Positions 35,554-49,647 of a DNA stretch of 64,000 nt are shown here, one piece after another. The DNA is from Diogma glabrata (Eukaryota > Arthropoda > Insecta > Diptera > Cylindrotomidae), in assembly GCA_963693315.1 (NCBI GenBank), contig OY856186.1, forward strand, positions 286,890,930 through 286,954,929, in the 5' to 3' direction. The position numbers and the translations under genes are program-made. The notes under the pieces were generated by a model. It worked only from the letters and a program-made list of their open reading frames with translations. It ran no database searches and was not told the origin of the DNA. Within the stretch, counting starts at the first letter, position 1; the number at the start of each line of letters is the position of its first letter.

Positions 35554-36390
35554 GTTGTAGTTATAGTTTTAGAAAAAGTTATGACACGAAAACAGCACTT
35601 GGACAACAATTGAATAGGAAATGAGCCGATGCTTCTCCAAACGAGTAAACAAATCCTAAACAAAAATGCACATCATACCTATAATTCTTAAATGCTACTC
35701 TATTTACCTACTTTAAGCCACACCGTAAATTTCTAAAGTAAGCTGTATCCATATTAATAGCCACATTTTAGAAAAATGTTTAGCAACTTTGGACCGATGC
35801 TACAGTATGACAGATAGAAAAAAAATAAGAGGTTCATCGACAGAAAAAGAGACAAAACTGATTTACTTTTCAGATGAGGTCAGATTAACAGCCGCAACAG
35901 TTTTCAACAAATAAACTTGAAAGTGGTGTAATACAGATTAAAAATCAACTTCTTCAAGGTGGATTTCACAAATTTATTTATAAGCTTGTACGTACTTCCC
36001 GAGAATGAGAAAGAAACAACACCCAAAAAAGCAGAGAGCCTAATGTTAGAAACGAAATTAGAGACTAGTTCATTGACCTCACTCTGATCAACATCAACAC
36101 AAAGAACAATATTAAAAACATTCGTGTCCGGGATTACGGTTATTTGGCTTAACACGCTAGCTCTTTGAGAAATCGGCAAACCTTGATTACTACATCGTGA
36201 GTTGCGCTGACCCTATAGCAACACTACTAAAATCTCAGTGGAAAAAATTAATACATATACAACCTTAATCACTATTGTTCTAAGTCTTTCAGCCGAGAAG
36301 TGATAACTAAAACATACATGAAACGACTTTAATTATATATTTCTATAAAAATGGATATTACTTTAGTGAATTTTAACAAAATAATATTTC
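35554..36390. other. No gene seen
   Basis: AT-rich. A minus-strand frame at 35904-36179 shows no family features. Confidence 0.35.
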
Positions 36391-36421
36391 AGCTAGGGGT
36401 CAAATACGAAAAACCAAATCA

Positions 36422-36476
36422 GGGTCTGATATATTCAAATAAGGTTAACCCTAAAAGGGTATTGTGTATCAGACCC
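36422..36476. other. Nested hairpin
   Basis: GGGTCTGATA (36422-36431) pairs with TATCAGACCC (36467-36476); inside, ACCCT (36448-36452) pairs with AGGGT (36456-36460). Further TCAGATTGACC and ACCTGATC words follow. Possibly the core of a short foldback element. Confidence 0.5.
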
Positions 36477-37051
36477 GGAACAGGACCACATCAGATTGAC
36501 CTAATAAGGCTTGCCATTTCTGGACTGACCAGGACCTGATCACGCTCTGACTGTTTTCAGGCTTTCTAACTAATTTCTGCTCGGGAAGTTAGTACTGTTT
36601 CGTCATATTTGTTTCTACGAGTTACATGCAGAATTTCGATTTTTTTTTTCAAAATATCATCAAATATTTTTTTTTTCAAAATATCTAAACATCTAAAGTC
36701 TAAACAAATCGTTATTTTGAAAATCAGGACAAAACAGGAATGTTCCAAAATTAGTAAAAATGTAGCCGGTATAGTTTAGTGTAAAAATTGAGAAAGTTGA
36801 GAAAAAGACGAATAGAAAATTCCAAAACAGTTAACAAACAAGTGAGATTGAATGAAGTTGAAATCAATAAAATTCAAGTTTATTGTGCAACCGCATATCT
36901 TGAACAAAAGAACTGATGTACAAAAATCAAATTCACATATTGAGTAATAACGAAAGGCTAATTGTTTCAATGCTAAACTGCTTATAGGATCGCTGGAACC
37001 AGGAACTTTGTTCACAATGACTATTTCAGTTTCAGTGTAAACGCATGGCGG

Positions 37052-37414
37052 TTGAAAAAAGTGTCGCTCCCAAATTCTATTTATATAGGAATCAAGCATA
37101 TATGCACTAAAAAAGAATGGTATTATGAGCGCGAACCATTCGTCAACAATGATGATAATGGATCAAGAATGGAAGAACTGATCGATAACTTAAGGAATCA
37201 TTTTGTGGTATTGAAAATTTGTGAAGAACATGCAGTAAATAAAGTGGCAAATTTAAATCAATCAAATTATTGGAAATTAGGTTTAAGAATTTGTAATCGT
37301 ACTAAACCATATTTGATTTACTCTCAGTTCAATCGTAGGAAAAGTTATAGGTCGTGGATGAGAACAAATAACAAAAGTTGCAGAGTAGCTGAACGAGCAC
37401 GAGCATCAAAGTAA
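37052..37414 (+). CDS. Unassigned frame, possible exon
   Basis: A frame of about 120 residues with mixed composition (charged, Trp- and Cys-containing, an Arg/Lys/Ser-rich C-terminus) rather than low-complexity AT translation. I do not recognise a family. It ends just before the repeat at 37450. It could be a host exon fragment or a decayed element. Confidence 0.2.
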   Translation: MKKVSLPNSIYIGIKHICTKKEWYYEREPFVNNDDNGSRMEELIDNLRNHFVVLKICEEHAVNKVANLNQSNYWKLGLRICNRTKPYLIYSQFNRRKSYRSWMRTNNKSCRVAERARASK

Positions 37415-37449
37415 ATTTCAGGATTCAACAATGTTTAAACGCAGAATCG

Positions 37450-37575
37450 AATGCGAACGTAATCGAAACATCGATTGTAAACATTTCCGTTGAAATCGAG
37501 CCATCCGTTGTTGAGAGTTGGACAAAATTTGGTCCTTATACAGCGATACACACACACACCCATACACCCAATGCC
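37450..37575. repeat. Third copy of the 12-kb tandem repeat end
   Basis: CATCCGTTGTTGAGAG, CAGCGATACACACACACACC parallels 12780-12870 in the same orientation. Confidence 0.7.
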
Positions 37576-37587
37576 GACTTCTGCCCG

Positions 37588-39468
37588 TCATGGTTAAGTG
37601 TATCCAGATAAATCTTAACCACTGCGAGGTGGCACAGAACCTACTGACACAGACCGTTAGAGACCAGAAAGTGGACGTGGCATTGATTTGCGAACAATAT
37701 AGAACCCCTGTTGCCGATGGGAACTGAATTGAAGACAGGACGACCAAAGCTGCTATCTGAACCTGCAATGTTCTTCCTGAGCACAGATCTAGTCGTCAGC
37801 ATGAGGGTTTTGTCTATGCCAAATTCAAAGGTGTCCACTTCTACAGCTGCTACATTCCTCCTAGCATAACACTGGACGAATTTGAAGAGACACTTGACCA
37901 ACTAATGACAGACGTCAGAGGTAAGTCACTCACCGTAGTTGCGGGTGATTTTAATGCTTGCGCCGTTAAATGGGGAAGTAAACGTACTAACCATTGAGGT
38001 AGGCCATTACTTGAGGCATTTGCCAGACTTGATCTGGTACTGCTCAACCATGGTACCACGGAGACATTTAATTAAAGGAGAAGCAAGTTCAATTATCGAT
38101 ATCACTTTTGCAAATGGGACACTCTCGAGAGGAGTACAATGGAGGGTGTCTGATTTGTATACGCATAGTGATCATCGTGCTATTATATTTGAAAACAAAC
38201 CACCACAGTGGTTTGAAAGGCGCCAAGTCAAGCGGAAGGCGCAGCAAAATAGGTCAACAAATCAAAGAGGTGGACACGGAGATGCTGGACTACATGGTTG
38301 AATGCATGCCAATGCCGGAGAGTGGTGCTAAGATAGGAGCAGAATTTATTGCGGATATCTTAACAGCACCTGTGATGCATCTATGTCGCGTAAAAGCAAC
38401 GGTAATGGACGGTACCTAGTATTCTGGTGGACTGAAAACATTGCCCGTTTGAGAAAAGAGTGCCTCAAACTCCAGAGGAAATGTACACGAAGGAGAAATC
38501 ATGGGCACTATGAGCAGTTCCAAAATGATTTCCGCGGGAAGTGGAAAGAATTGCGGAAAGCAATTGCTAATAGTAAGAGCAGATCATTCCAGTGTCTTAT
38601 GGATGAAGTTCAGAACCACCCATTGTGCTTATACTAAACTAAAGGGTGTTCAATCAGCTGCACCAGGGTGCTCAGATATAATGGCTGAAATTGTGTCCGG
38701 CCTTTTTCCACACCACGGAAACTTCTCTCTACCTCGTGAGCTGCTAATTGACGATAATTCAATTTCAGCTGTCACCACCGAAGAGGTCCTAAACGTGTTG
38801 CTCAGATTATCCGTTAATAGCACGCCGGTCTAGACGGCATCCCAAATATCATTTTAAAAACAGCAATAAAGAAGAAGCCGAATGGTATTCGAAAATATCT
38901 GCACTGCGTGCCTAAAAGAAGGGATATTTCCGGATGAATGGAAGCGCCAACTCCGTGTGCTTATACCGAAAAGTGATAAGCTACCAGAAGAACGCTCGTC
39001 CTACCACCCACTGTGCATGCTAGACACAACTTCAAAGAGCTTTGAGAGAATTATTGGTACTCGACTTGAGCAACATACTGAAGGCGAGTGGGGCCTTTCT
39101 GACCAGCAGTTTGGTTTCAGAAAGAAGCGCTCTACCGTTGATGCAATCTCTGCAGTATGTGAGATAGCGCATAAAGCTTTGAGTGGTAAAAGATGGCTAG
39201 AGGGTAATAAACAATATTGCTCTGTTGTCACTCTGGATGTTAAAAATGTCTTTAACTCTGCCAACTGGAACCAAATCATGAGAGCCCTAGACGAACTGCA
39301 CGTACCTTACTACCTGCTACGTTTAATAGCCAGTTACTTCACGGGAAGAACTCTGGTCTATGATACCGAAGCAGGTCTTAAGAAGTACAATATAACAGGA
39401 GGAGTACCCCAAGGATCGGTAATTGGACCACTGCTATGGAACATCATGTACGATGGTGTTTTGCTAAA
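37588..39468 (+). pseudogene. R1-like LINE ORF2, truncated at both ends
   Basis: Starts in the endonuclease (MVKCIQINLNHCEVAQNLL, then VDVALICEQYR), with GDFNACAVKWGS near 37943-37980, and passes through several frames. The best reverse transcriptase piece is 38882-39468: QFGFRKKRSTVDAI, TLDVKNVFNSANW (the catalytic Asp region) and GGVPQGSVIGPLLWN. The sequence stops before the FADD catalytic motif, so the element is 3'-truncated at about 39468 as well as frameshifted. The INLNHCE start and ALICEQYR fit the R1/LOA group. Confidence 0.85.
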
Positions 39469-39492
39469 TGTTAAATGTTTTGATATATTACA

Positions 39493-39700
39493 TAAATATA
39501 CACCGAAACCAAGAACATGTTTGTTGTAAATTAGAAATATTTGTTGCAACGTAATGTGTTTGATGCATAATAAATAAATATATAGATGCAATAATTTTCA
39601 TCTAAATGAATTTGTTTGTCACATTATACCTTAATTTTCCATTTGAATGATAATCCTGTTTTGAGAAAAAAAAATCAATCAAAGATATCTACGAAATTTG
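39493..39700 (-). repeat. Helitron-family fragment, minus orientation
   Basis: TGTTGTAAATTAGAAATAT and TTTGTTTGTCACATTATAC match 46489-46570 in the same orientation. It lies head to head with the plus-oriented copy whose inverted equivalent is at 39963-40008. Confidence 0.65.
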
Positions 39701-39858
39701 AATAAAAATCCAAATTAAATTATAATCAACATTTAGGCAAACCCTTAAGAAAATTAAAATATATTAATTAAAAAAACTAAATCAAATTTTAAAATTTGCT
39801 CCGAGGTGCATTAGTACGTACCTGTTAATTACCTTCTCCTGACAAAATTTCAGACTTC

Positions 39859-39892
39859 TGTGTGCTCCAGATTTCTCTGGAGAGCGCACACA
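39859..39892. other. Hairpin near a CA/GA run
   Basis: TGTGTGCTCCAGA (39859-39871) pairs with TCTGGAGAGCGCACACA (39876-39892) with one bulge. Confidence 0.5.
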
Positions 39893-39953
39893 GACAGACA
39901 AACTCTTTGTTTTATTATTATAGATATACATACATACAATTATATGCATCCAC

Positions 39954-42545
<2,592 letters not shown>

Positions 42546-42573
42546 TGTATTCATTTTGCTATAGTTTGTATCA

Positions 42574-42604
42574 TTTTTTCTGAAGATGATATAAAAATAT
42601 ATCG
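42574..42604 (+). other. CTGAAGA...CGAAACGC hairpin motif
   Basis: CTGAAGATGATAT, a short A loop, then ATATCGAAACGC: GATAT pairs with ATATC directly before GAAAC. It resembles helix II plus flanks of a hammerhead, or the conserved CTGA-hairpin-CGAAACG ends of some retroelements. The first pair next to CTGAAGA does not form, and no cleavage triplet or helix III partner is visible. Confidence 0.35.
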
Positions 42605-42639
42605 AAACGCAAAAAAAATTTTATAAATAAAATAATAGG

Positions 42640-43515
42640 CTTCAATTTAACGAATATTTACTATTTTTAAAAATATTAAAATACAACTTACGATTATTTT
42701 AAAAATTAATTAGTAAATCAATTCATTAAAGCGAAGCAGACAGAAACGATCAAAGTCAGGCATCCAAAAAAAGAATTGGATTGGTAGTAAAAATTCAATA
42801 TTTTTTATTTTACATGAAATTTTTCAATAATTTAATTTTCAACGATGGCAAAACCCAAAAGCCCTCTTTTAGGAAATGATGACAAAATCCAAAAGCCCTC
42901 TTTTAGGGCTATTAACAATGCCACTTGCTTGAGGAATTTTCCAAAAAATTATGAGAATTTATCGCCGATCGAGAGGAATTCGTTTAGAAATTTTTTTGCC
43001 ATTTTTGATTTCTTTGTATTTTTTATATGTTTTATGCATCATACGTGAATTGTTTCTATTTATTCTGGCCTACTATAAATCTATCGAAGCGTTAAAACAA
43101 AATTAATTTTATCGAAAATTTCGAATTATCATCCGCCCTTGGGCAATTACTACTGAAAATTTTTTGCCCTAGTTTTATTTTAATTTAACCTAATGAAAAG
43201 CTCTAAAATGTAATGACATCATTCAATTTCACCAATAACATTTGAATTATAATAATAACAAATAGTTATACGTCTGGCCTACTGGGATATTAAAAATTAT
43301 CAAATAATTTTTGAAATAATTCACTGATATCCCATTTGGAAAATTCCTTAAGCAAGTGGTATTGATATACTATACTTGCTTTCGAAATTTTTGGCATAAC
43401 ATTATTTCGAATTATCACCGCCCTTGGGAAATTACTACTGATAGTGCTGATAGTGTGATATCACATCCATATTGAAAAATTCACTATCGTGCTGAAAATT
43501 ATCATAATGAAGGGG
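42640..43515. other. No gene; short repeats
   Basis: Holds a small tandem duplication of a CCAAAAGCCCTCTTTTAG word (42855 and 42890), an inverted pair CCACTTGCTTGAGGAATTTTCC / GGAAAATTCCTTAAGCAAGTGG (about 42922 and 43336; one mismatch) and direct CCGCCCTTGGG words (43134, 43420). Confidence 0.5.
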
Positions 43516-43898
43516 AGAGGTCTTGACGAGACAAGCTCAAATTAAGTGAAAAAAATCGCCGGAAAAAGTGGTGAGTTTAGCTTTTTGATGCATTGTTCCT
43601 CAAATTTCACCTAAGTAGTGTGGTTTTTTTTGTCAAAACTTAAAGAAAGAAACAAAAATTAATTATTAATTATTTTTGTAATATTTTTAAATAACTTTTT
43701 GGTTCATTTTTTGCCACTTCTAATTTCAATTTCCTTAGTCTTTCCTTAGTGATGGTTGTAATTCTTCGTTTGTATATTAATTTTATTTGCCTCGCTTCTG
43801 CGACCTTGCAGCCTTCGATCAAAGATAGCCACCCTGCAGCAACAATTTTTCACGCAGCAATTTTTCACTTGATTTGAGCTTGTCTCGTCAAGACCTTT
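43516..43898. mobile_element. Foldback element with ~40-bp TIRs
   Basis: GGTCTTGACGAGACAAGCTC (from 43519) is inverted at 43861-43895 as GAGCTTGTCTCGTCAAGACC. The arms span about 35-40 bp, each running into TGAAAAA, with one or two mismatches. AATGA lies just outside both ends (about 43506 and 43899), a possible target duplication. No coding capacity. Confidence 0.6.
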
Positions 43899-44119
43899 CC
43901 AATGATGCCACTCTCGACCCAATCCGAGCTACCTCCATATACTCTATATTAGCCAAAAAAATTTAAAGAGACAAGCAGCATACTGGATCGAACGCTAACA
44001 AAGGAGTGATATTGAGATATAAGAAGAACCATTATATATACATTTTTTCACATTTTATTTTCACAACAAAATGCGGTACCTGTACCTTTGAAGCAACACC
44101 CTGTTGTAAAAGTAAAACT

Positions 44120-44830
44120 TATGAAAAAATTATGAAGGGACTGAAATCTCACAGCTCTGAGATATCAAGACTTCGGTCTGAGTTAAAGATTTTGATATAG
44201 TTTGCGGCAAAAAACTTTTATAAGGACATTGTTTTTAGTTTTGGGCAGCGATGTATATCAAACATAAAACTCTTTGTTAAAGTACAAGTATTTTTTTATC
44301 TCTGTTTAAAAAATTTATTACGAAACAAACACGAAATATTAATACGTGCCGGAAAGTTATAACAGATCATAAATTAATATAACTTAGTGAAAAGATGATA
44401 CACCCAGCAAACTACTCAAAAACCTCTCCATTTAGCGTTTCAAGAAAATATTACAAAATCAAAAATTCATATTTCTTTCAAAATCCCAAAAATATTCTAA
44501 AATTTAAAATAAAATCAAAAATTTAAACTTTTTTTAAAGTTATAAAAACATTCCAAAAATTATTACAAAATCAAAGATTGAAACTTTGTTCAAAAATTCT
44601 AAAAATATTGCAAAAATTAAAACAAAATCAAAAATTGAAACTTTTTCCAATATTCATAAAAAATTGCAAAATCAAAAATAAAATTTTTTTTCAAAAATCA
44701 AAAAATATTACAAAATCAAAAATTGAAACTATTTCCAAATCAAAAACTCAAAAAAACTTTTCTCAAAATTCCAAAAATATTTCAAAAATTATAACAAAAT
44801 CAAAAATTTTCATGTTCAATCGAACATGAG
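44120..44830 (+). repeat. Repeat with ~65-bp minisatellite, copy 1
   Basis: Unique part with GATATCAAGACTTCGG, GGACATTGTTTTTAGTTTTGG and TTTAGCGTTTC, then 6-7 diverged units around TTCAAAAATTCCAAAAATAT and AAAATCAAAAATTGAAAC. The reverse complement is at 59745-60395. Class unknown. Confidence 0.8.
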
Positions 44831-44949
44831 ATTAAATTTCCCCCGGAATTAAATGAGATTAAATCACCTCTCGGGCCTTGCTTTTTAAAACGGTCCTCCG
44901 GCTAAAATGAAAATATTATATAGACAAAAAACTATCTTTAAAAAAGTAG

Positions 44950-45327
44950 GGTCTGCGTCGGACCAGACGGTGGAAGTTATACTTCTTTGGCCATTCGCTC
45001 GCACACACGCACACAGACAGACAGATAGGATACATTAAAAAAAAAATAACTAAAAAAAAACCAAAATATTATTCAAAAAAAAAAAAATATTATTCAAAAA
45101 AAAATATTATTCAAAAAAAAATATTATACAAAAAAATAAATATCGTTCAAAAAAAAAACATATTATTCAAAAAATAAATAAAAAAAAATATTTTTTCAAA
45201 AAAAAAATTATTATTCAAAAAGTATAAGAACGTATAATCGTCGATTTTTCTTAGTTTTCTAAGTCAAAAAAAATATTATCCAAAAAGAAAAAAAAATATT
45301 ATTCAAAAAACTAATAATTATTAATTA
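44950..45327. repeat. Minisatellite block beside Helitron copy 2
   Basis: Near-copy of 19276-19709: GTAGGGTCTGCGTCGGACC, GAAGTTATACTTCTTTGG, the ACACACGCACACAGACAGAC run and TATTATTCAAAAAAAA units. Because flank and Helitron body recur together, they probably moved as one unit or were duplicated together. Confidence 0.8.
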
Positions 45328-46844
45328 CTAGAAGGTAAGGCGTTGCCCGTGCTTCCCAGATAAATTGGTTGAAAACTGTTTTTTTTTTTGAGTAAATTCT
45401 CCTACAGTTTTTTTAATGTCATTTAGTTTAACTTATTTTATTAGTAATATGTGTATAAAAATTTGAAAAAAATGTAATAGTATTATTTTACAGTCAGCCA
45501 TTAAGTAAATGTCTCTAAAGCTATAGATAAATTTACATATTAAATGTATGTTAAAATTAAAACACATTTGACAGACAAATAATAATTAAATAATTTTTAT
45601 AAATGTAGATGGCAAAAGATTAAGGTTAGAAAAAAGTTAAAATTTTATTCCAAAGATTTAATTCAAATAATTCAATGTGTCACGAACAATTAGGTGAGCG
45701 TAAATATATTTGTTTATTGGATGTCACAATTATCAATTACTTACTCCAAAACCACCGTACTCGTTATAAAAAATAGGTACACTGGCTCATTGCTATTGGT
45801 GTAGCGTCCTATGTCATGTAGACTTATAATCATTTATCAATCCAGAAATTTTGCTGTTCTGAAGAGGGTGGTATTGCAATTTGCAAATATATTTTATCGA
45901 TTGTCTGCAATACTCTACTACATTGATGCATACGCCGGCCGGTTAAAGAATACCACCATTTTTAGTGAATATTTTCGTTTAATGGGTTTTATCGCTTTAT
46001 GGTCATCGTCTTATTTCGACATTCCTTCCCACAACTTAAAACAAAAATTGGAAAAAATAATAATAAGACTAATTTCATTTGTAAATTCAGACTTATATAT
46101 TATTATTAAAACAGTCAAATCACACCATTTGTTAACATATTTGCATATATTTTATAGATCCCTTGCAATAACAATAATAGTTTTGAAAGTAATGGAGAAG
46201 CATATTTCACTCAATAAGTAAAACACTTTAAACCTGTAGCTTTGATATTGTTCATAATCTTTTTCTTCGGTACTAAGGTTCCAATGCAAATTCTTGGTTA
46301 ATCAATGTTTCTAAGAAGAGGAAAAGAAACGTCAATTTCCAATTTTTGGAACATGTGAGGGCAGTTCTGCTAATGCAAGCAGGTTTGTTTAATCATATAT
46401 AAGCAATGCTTATATGTATCGTATTGGTGCTAATGCATAGAAATATGTACATATATTTTATATAATTGCAAACCATAAGAACATATTTGTTGTAAATTAG
46501 AAATATGTATTTGTTAAAAAATAATTTAACATAATTTTCATATAAATGTACATATTTGTTTGTCATATTATACATTAACTATTCCTTTTAATGATAATTC
46601 CGAAAAGTGAAAAAAAAAATTGATCAAAGATAACTAAGCGAATAATGTTTTATTATTATAAAATATGATTGATTCAGTAATTTCGTCTTTATTACCATAC
46701 AGCATAAGGTTGATTTACTAATTTCGTCTTTATTACCATACAGCATAAAGGTTAAAATATAACTTAAACAAGCGTGACGCGGTTTCTCGATTAACACCCC
46801 ATCAAAATATTTACAACGAGCGCAAAGAAGTATAACTTCAAAAA
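45328..46844 (-). mobile_element. Helitron-type element, copy 2
   Basis: The uninterrupted paralogue of copy 1. It ends on the minus strand in CTTCTAG at 45328-45331 with a decayed GAAGCACGGGCAACG hairpin. It preserves the empty LINE target near 45405-45420. Relative to copy 1 it has about 130 bp extra near 46370-46520. The other end is CTTCAAAAA at 46844, followed within 10 bp by an LTR element. Confidence 0.6.
45811..46221 (+). CDS. Helitron-internal frame, unassigned
   Basis: A 136-residue frame, Ile/Leu/Tyr/Ser-rich and antisense to the Helitron orientation. The copy 1 equivalent (23506) differs by a TAG, and the plus-oriented copy 3 does not keep the frame. That pattern argues against selection, so it is probably non-coding. 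No family recognised. Confidence 0.12.
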   Translation: MSCRLIIIYQSRNFAVLKRVVLQFANIFYRLSAILYYIDAYAGRLKNTTIFSEYFRLMGFIALWSSSYFDIPSHNLKQKLEKIIIRLISFVNSDLYIIIKTVKSHHLLTYLHIFYRSLAITIIVLKVMEKHISLNK

Positions 46845-46853
46845 CTAAAGTAT

Positions 46854-47204
46854 TGTTACGTTTTTCCAAGCTTCCTTCGAATTGGCCTAACTCACAATTC
46901 GACAAACTTATTTCCCAATGTCTTCCTGAGTTCGATCACTGATTAGTTAGCACAAACACCAGGTTTTATTAAGTATTCAACACCTTAATTGTGAAAATAT
47001 TAGAATATTCGATCATTCCACGTTACGTTGATTTGATTCATAAAATCATAAAACAAATAGACCTTAATTCTAAGAATATGTACAACAACAACAATGTTCA
47101 TTTCATTAATCTGTTGTAGTATTTTGTTGATTTGACTTTCCTAGAAGTGACCGCAATCGTCTAGATGCCTCTGTAATCGTCTAGATTTTTCTGTATTCGT
47201 AACA
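46854..47204 (-). repeat. 3' LTR, internally deleted
   Basis: 351 bp. Compared with 49648-50322 it jumps from CACCTTAATTGT directly to GAAAATATTAGAATATTC. Confidence 0.9.
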
Positions 47205-47215
47205 TTACCCTCCAC
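47205..47215 (-). promoter_or_regulatory. Polypurine tract of the LTR element
   Basis: Minus strand GTGGAGGGTAA directly before the 3' LTR start TGTTACG. Confidence 0.65.
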
Positions 47216-47241
47216 TTAAGCCTGTTCGTCCCGAAAAGGAT

Positions 47242-47700
47242 CTAGATCTCTCCTCCAATTGTTGAATCCAAACATTTTTTTTTTCTTTTCCTATTTCCCA
47301 GGCTGTTTAGAATTACTTCCGGTTCCTTTCTAAGTACTGGACCATTACTTTGTTTTATGTCAGCCCACCGTGATGAGTAGGGATTCTCATTATTTCTAAA
47401 ATGCTTCTTATCGCTTCCCTTTGGGAGTTTCACAATGCCATGTCTCCGAACCATTCTCATTTTCAGCTGCGATTCATCCCCGTTTGCAGCTATTTGAACC
47501 ACCTCTTTTACATCGCTCACCTCGTTATGGACTTGGACCTTTTTCGTTTTTAACTTTCGGCGTTTGTTCAAACGTCTGCGTCGGTTGACGTTTCTTTCCG
47601 TCATCTGTTTGGATGATGGTTCTGGATTTTCATCTGCACTACATAGTTTCTCATCGCTGCCAATATCTGTTGACTCTGCCTTATTCACAAGTAGTGGCAT
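47242..47700 (-). CDS. Basic frame after protease, likely Pol remnant
   Basis: 152 residues following the gag-protease stop by 17 nt on the same strand. It contains an RRRRLNKRRKLKTKKVQV-like basic stretch, RRHGIVKLPKG and a C-terminal RKRKKK. In full-length relatives the region between protease and LTR codes for reverse transcriptase and integrase, so this is most simply the joined C-terminal tail of Pol after an internal deletion. I do not recognise the domain, and an accessory protein is possible. Confidence 0.4.
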   Translation of the reverse strand: MPLLVNKAESTDIGSDEKLCSADENPEPSSKQMTERNVNRRRRLNKRRKLKTKKVQVHNEVSDVKEVVQIAANGDESQLKMRMVRRHGIVKLPKGSDKKHFRNNENPYSSRWADIKQSNGPVLRKEPEVILNSLGNRKRKKKCLDSTIGGEI

Positions 47701-47717
47701 CTGAACATTATTAACCT

Positions 47718-49551
47718 TTAGGATCCCACATCAAAATCGAAGACTAATTCACTCGCCTTCATGAAGTCCATCCCCAAAATGACTTCATCCATAATGTCTG
47801 CCACTAGCACCTCTTGTTGATAGCAGTTATTTCCCAATTTTATTTCAGCGATTCTTTTACCTTCTATTTCAGCGCATTCTCCAGTTACTGTTTGGAGTTT
47901 CAATCCATCTGATGGTTCCAAAACACCGTCAATTAAACCTTTGCGAACGAATGTTCGAGCTGAACCTGTATCCAGTGTCATGAAGCAACCTTTACCTTCA
48001 AGTTGTCCGTTGATACCCAAACTTTCACCATTTACCGCAATTCTTGAAATTGGAATGTAGGCTGCATTCTCCTCACTTTTTGGCTTTACAGTTGCACCTT
48101 CAACAGGCTTCCGTTGAATAGGAGACGAAGATCTATCACGCTTCCTGTTCCAGCAGTCCTGTGAGATATGGCCCGATTTCCTACATATCCAGCACAGGAG
48201 TTTTCTACTGCTGTTCCTGAACCCTACGTTCTCCATTTCTTCGGCTCCTCTGTTCTTCACAGAAGACGACAATCTGTCTGCTCTCCCGTTTTTCTTGCAT
48301 TCCCGTGCCATGTGACCCTCTTCATCACATACCCAGCATCTGATGTCGCTTCTATCTCTGTGTGCCAAAACTTCCCCTTTGATGTTCCCCTCTACATTCC
48401 TTTTTCTGCATCCACCAGATGGCACACACATCCTCTGTACCATCTCATATTGCATTGCGTATGCGACAGTTTCATGGAAAGTCGCCTTAGGTGTAATCAT
48501 TACTTTGATCCTGGTTTCTGGATCTCGGATACCATCAATGAAGGCCTCGATCTTCATTTTCTCCATAAAATATGGTGGAGTATTCGAGTGTGCCAAATGT
48601 GCAAGCCGTTCTACTGCCGAAGAATAGTCCTGAAGGCTTTCTCCATTCCGTTGCAAGCGACCCTTTAACTCGATCCGGTATAGCTCCTTTTTATGGTCGC
48701 TGCCATATTTACGTTCCAACGCATTCATCACTTCAGCATAACTTTTTCGGTCACTCTCCGGCACCGCCTGTAACGCTTCAGCTGCTTCCCCCTTAAGTGC
48801 AACTATCAATGCAGCAAGACGATTTTCAGCGTTCCAAACATTTTGATCAGCTGCGGTCTCGAACTGGAACTTGAAGATGCCGAAAGATGTGGTACCGTCA
48901 TATGATGGTGGTTTTAATTTGATATTTGCTACTTGCTGTACCACATGTGAAGTCACTTTAGTTGTTTCAACATTCTGCAACCGTTTCTTTAAATCATCTA
49001 CCTTAGAAAGTACTTTCTTGTTTTCATCGAGTACTTTCTGTTCTAGTTCTTGGATTTCGCCTTGAATTTTCTCGACTTTTCCATCGAATGCCGTTGACAT
49101 TTGTAGAAGTTTCTCATCCATAATTTGTTTGACTTCATCGCGACTCATAGCAATGTTTGTGTTTATTGCTTCTAACTGTTGATTGATGTTGAGACTAATT
49201 TGTTCCTTTATCTGGCTTATTTTGTTACGGTTTGTAGCCATGTTTGTGTTTACATCATCCAGTTTTTGATTCATATTGGCATTCCAGTTTCTGATTCATA
49301 TTCAAATTTATTTGTTGACTGATGTTCAAACTCATCTGTTGCATCATAGCCATTAACTGCGTAAAATCACAATTTGCAGGTGGCAATGAAGATGTTGTTT
49401 CCGCAACAAAACTTTTCTCCTCATCAGCTGCTATTGAATCAGCATTTGTACTAATCACTCCAAACTGGTAACTTTCCACAACTACTCCACTAGCTTCCAT
49501 AGCTTCTCGAAGCCGTATCGTTAATTCAGTTTTGTTTCCGCTTGTTGACAA
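47718..49551 (-). CDS. Gag-protease, one frameshift
   Basis: The N-terminal piece (49255-49551) has a SAP-like motif (KTELTIRLREAMEASG). A 1-nt frameshift near 49275-49290 leads into a 518-residue frame ending at 47718: a heptad-rich coiled coil (1-105), a Gag capsid-like domain (about 120-280), two CX2CX4HX4C zinc knuckles (C313/C316/H321/C326 and C361/C364/H369/C374), and an aspartic protease with DTGSA at 435-439 and ILGMDF at 499-504. The frame stops right after the protease core. The second frame can start at Met 49274, so Gag lacking the SAP part might still be made. Confidence 0.88.
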
Positions 49552-49631
49552 TCCACGTTGTTCTATAGTTCTTTCTTTAACTCAAGAACCTTCAAATCAC
49601 TTAATAAAACCATTATTAACAGCTAACTAAT

Positions 49632-49646
49632 CCGCCGATGTCACCA
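49632..49646 (-). promoter_or_regulatory. Candidate primer binding site
   Basis: Minus strand TGGTGACATCGGCGG begins 1 nt after the 5' LTR. The tRNA primer was not identified. Confidence 0.45.
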
Positions 49647-49647
49647 A

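Noticed and set aside
48168..48796. Plus-strand frames across gag-protease of the second LTR element
   Set aside because: Antisense shadows of the real minus-strand frame.
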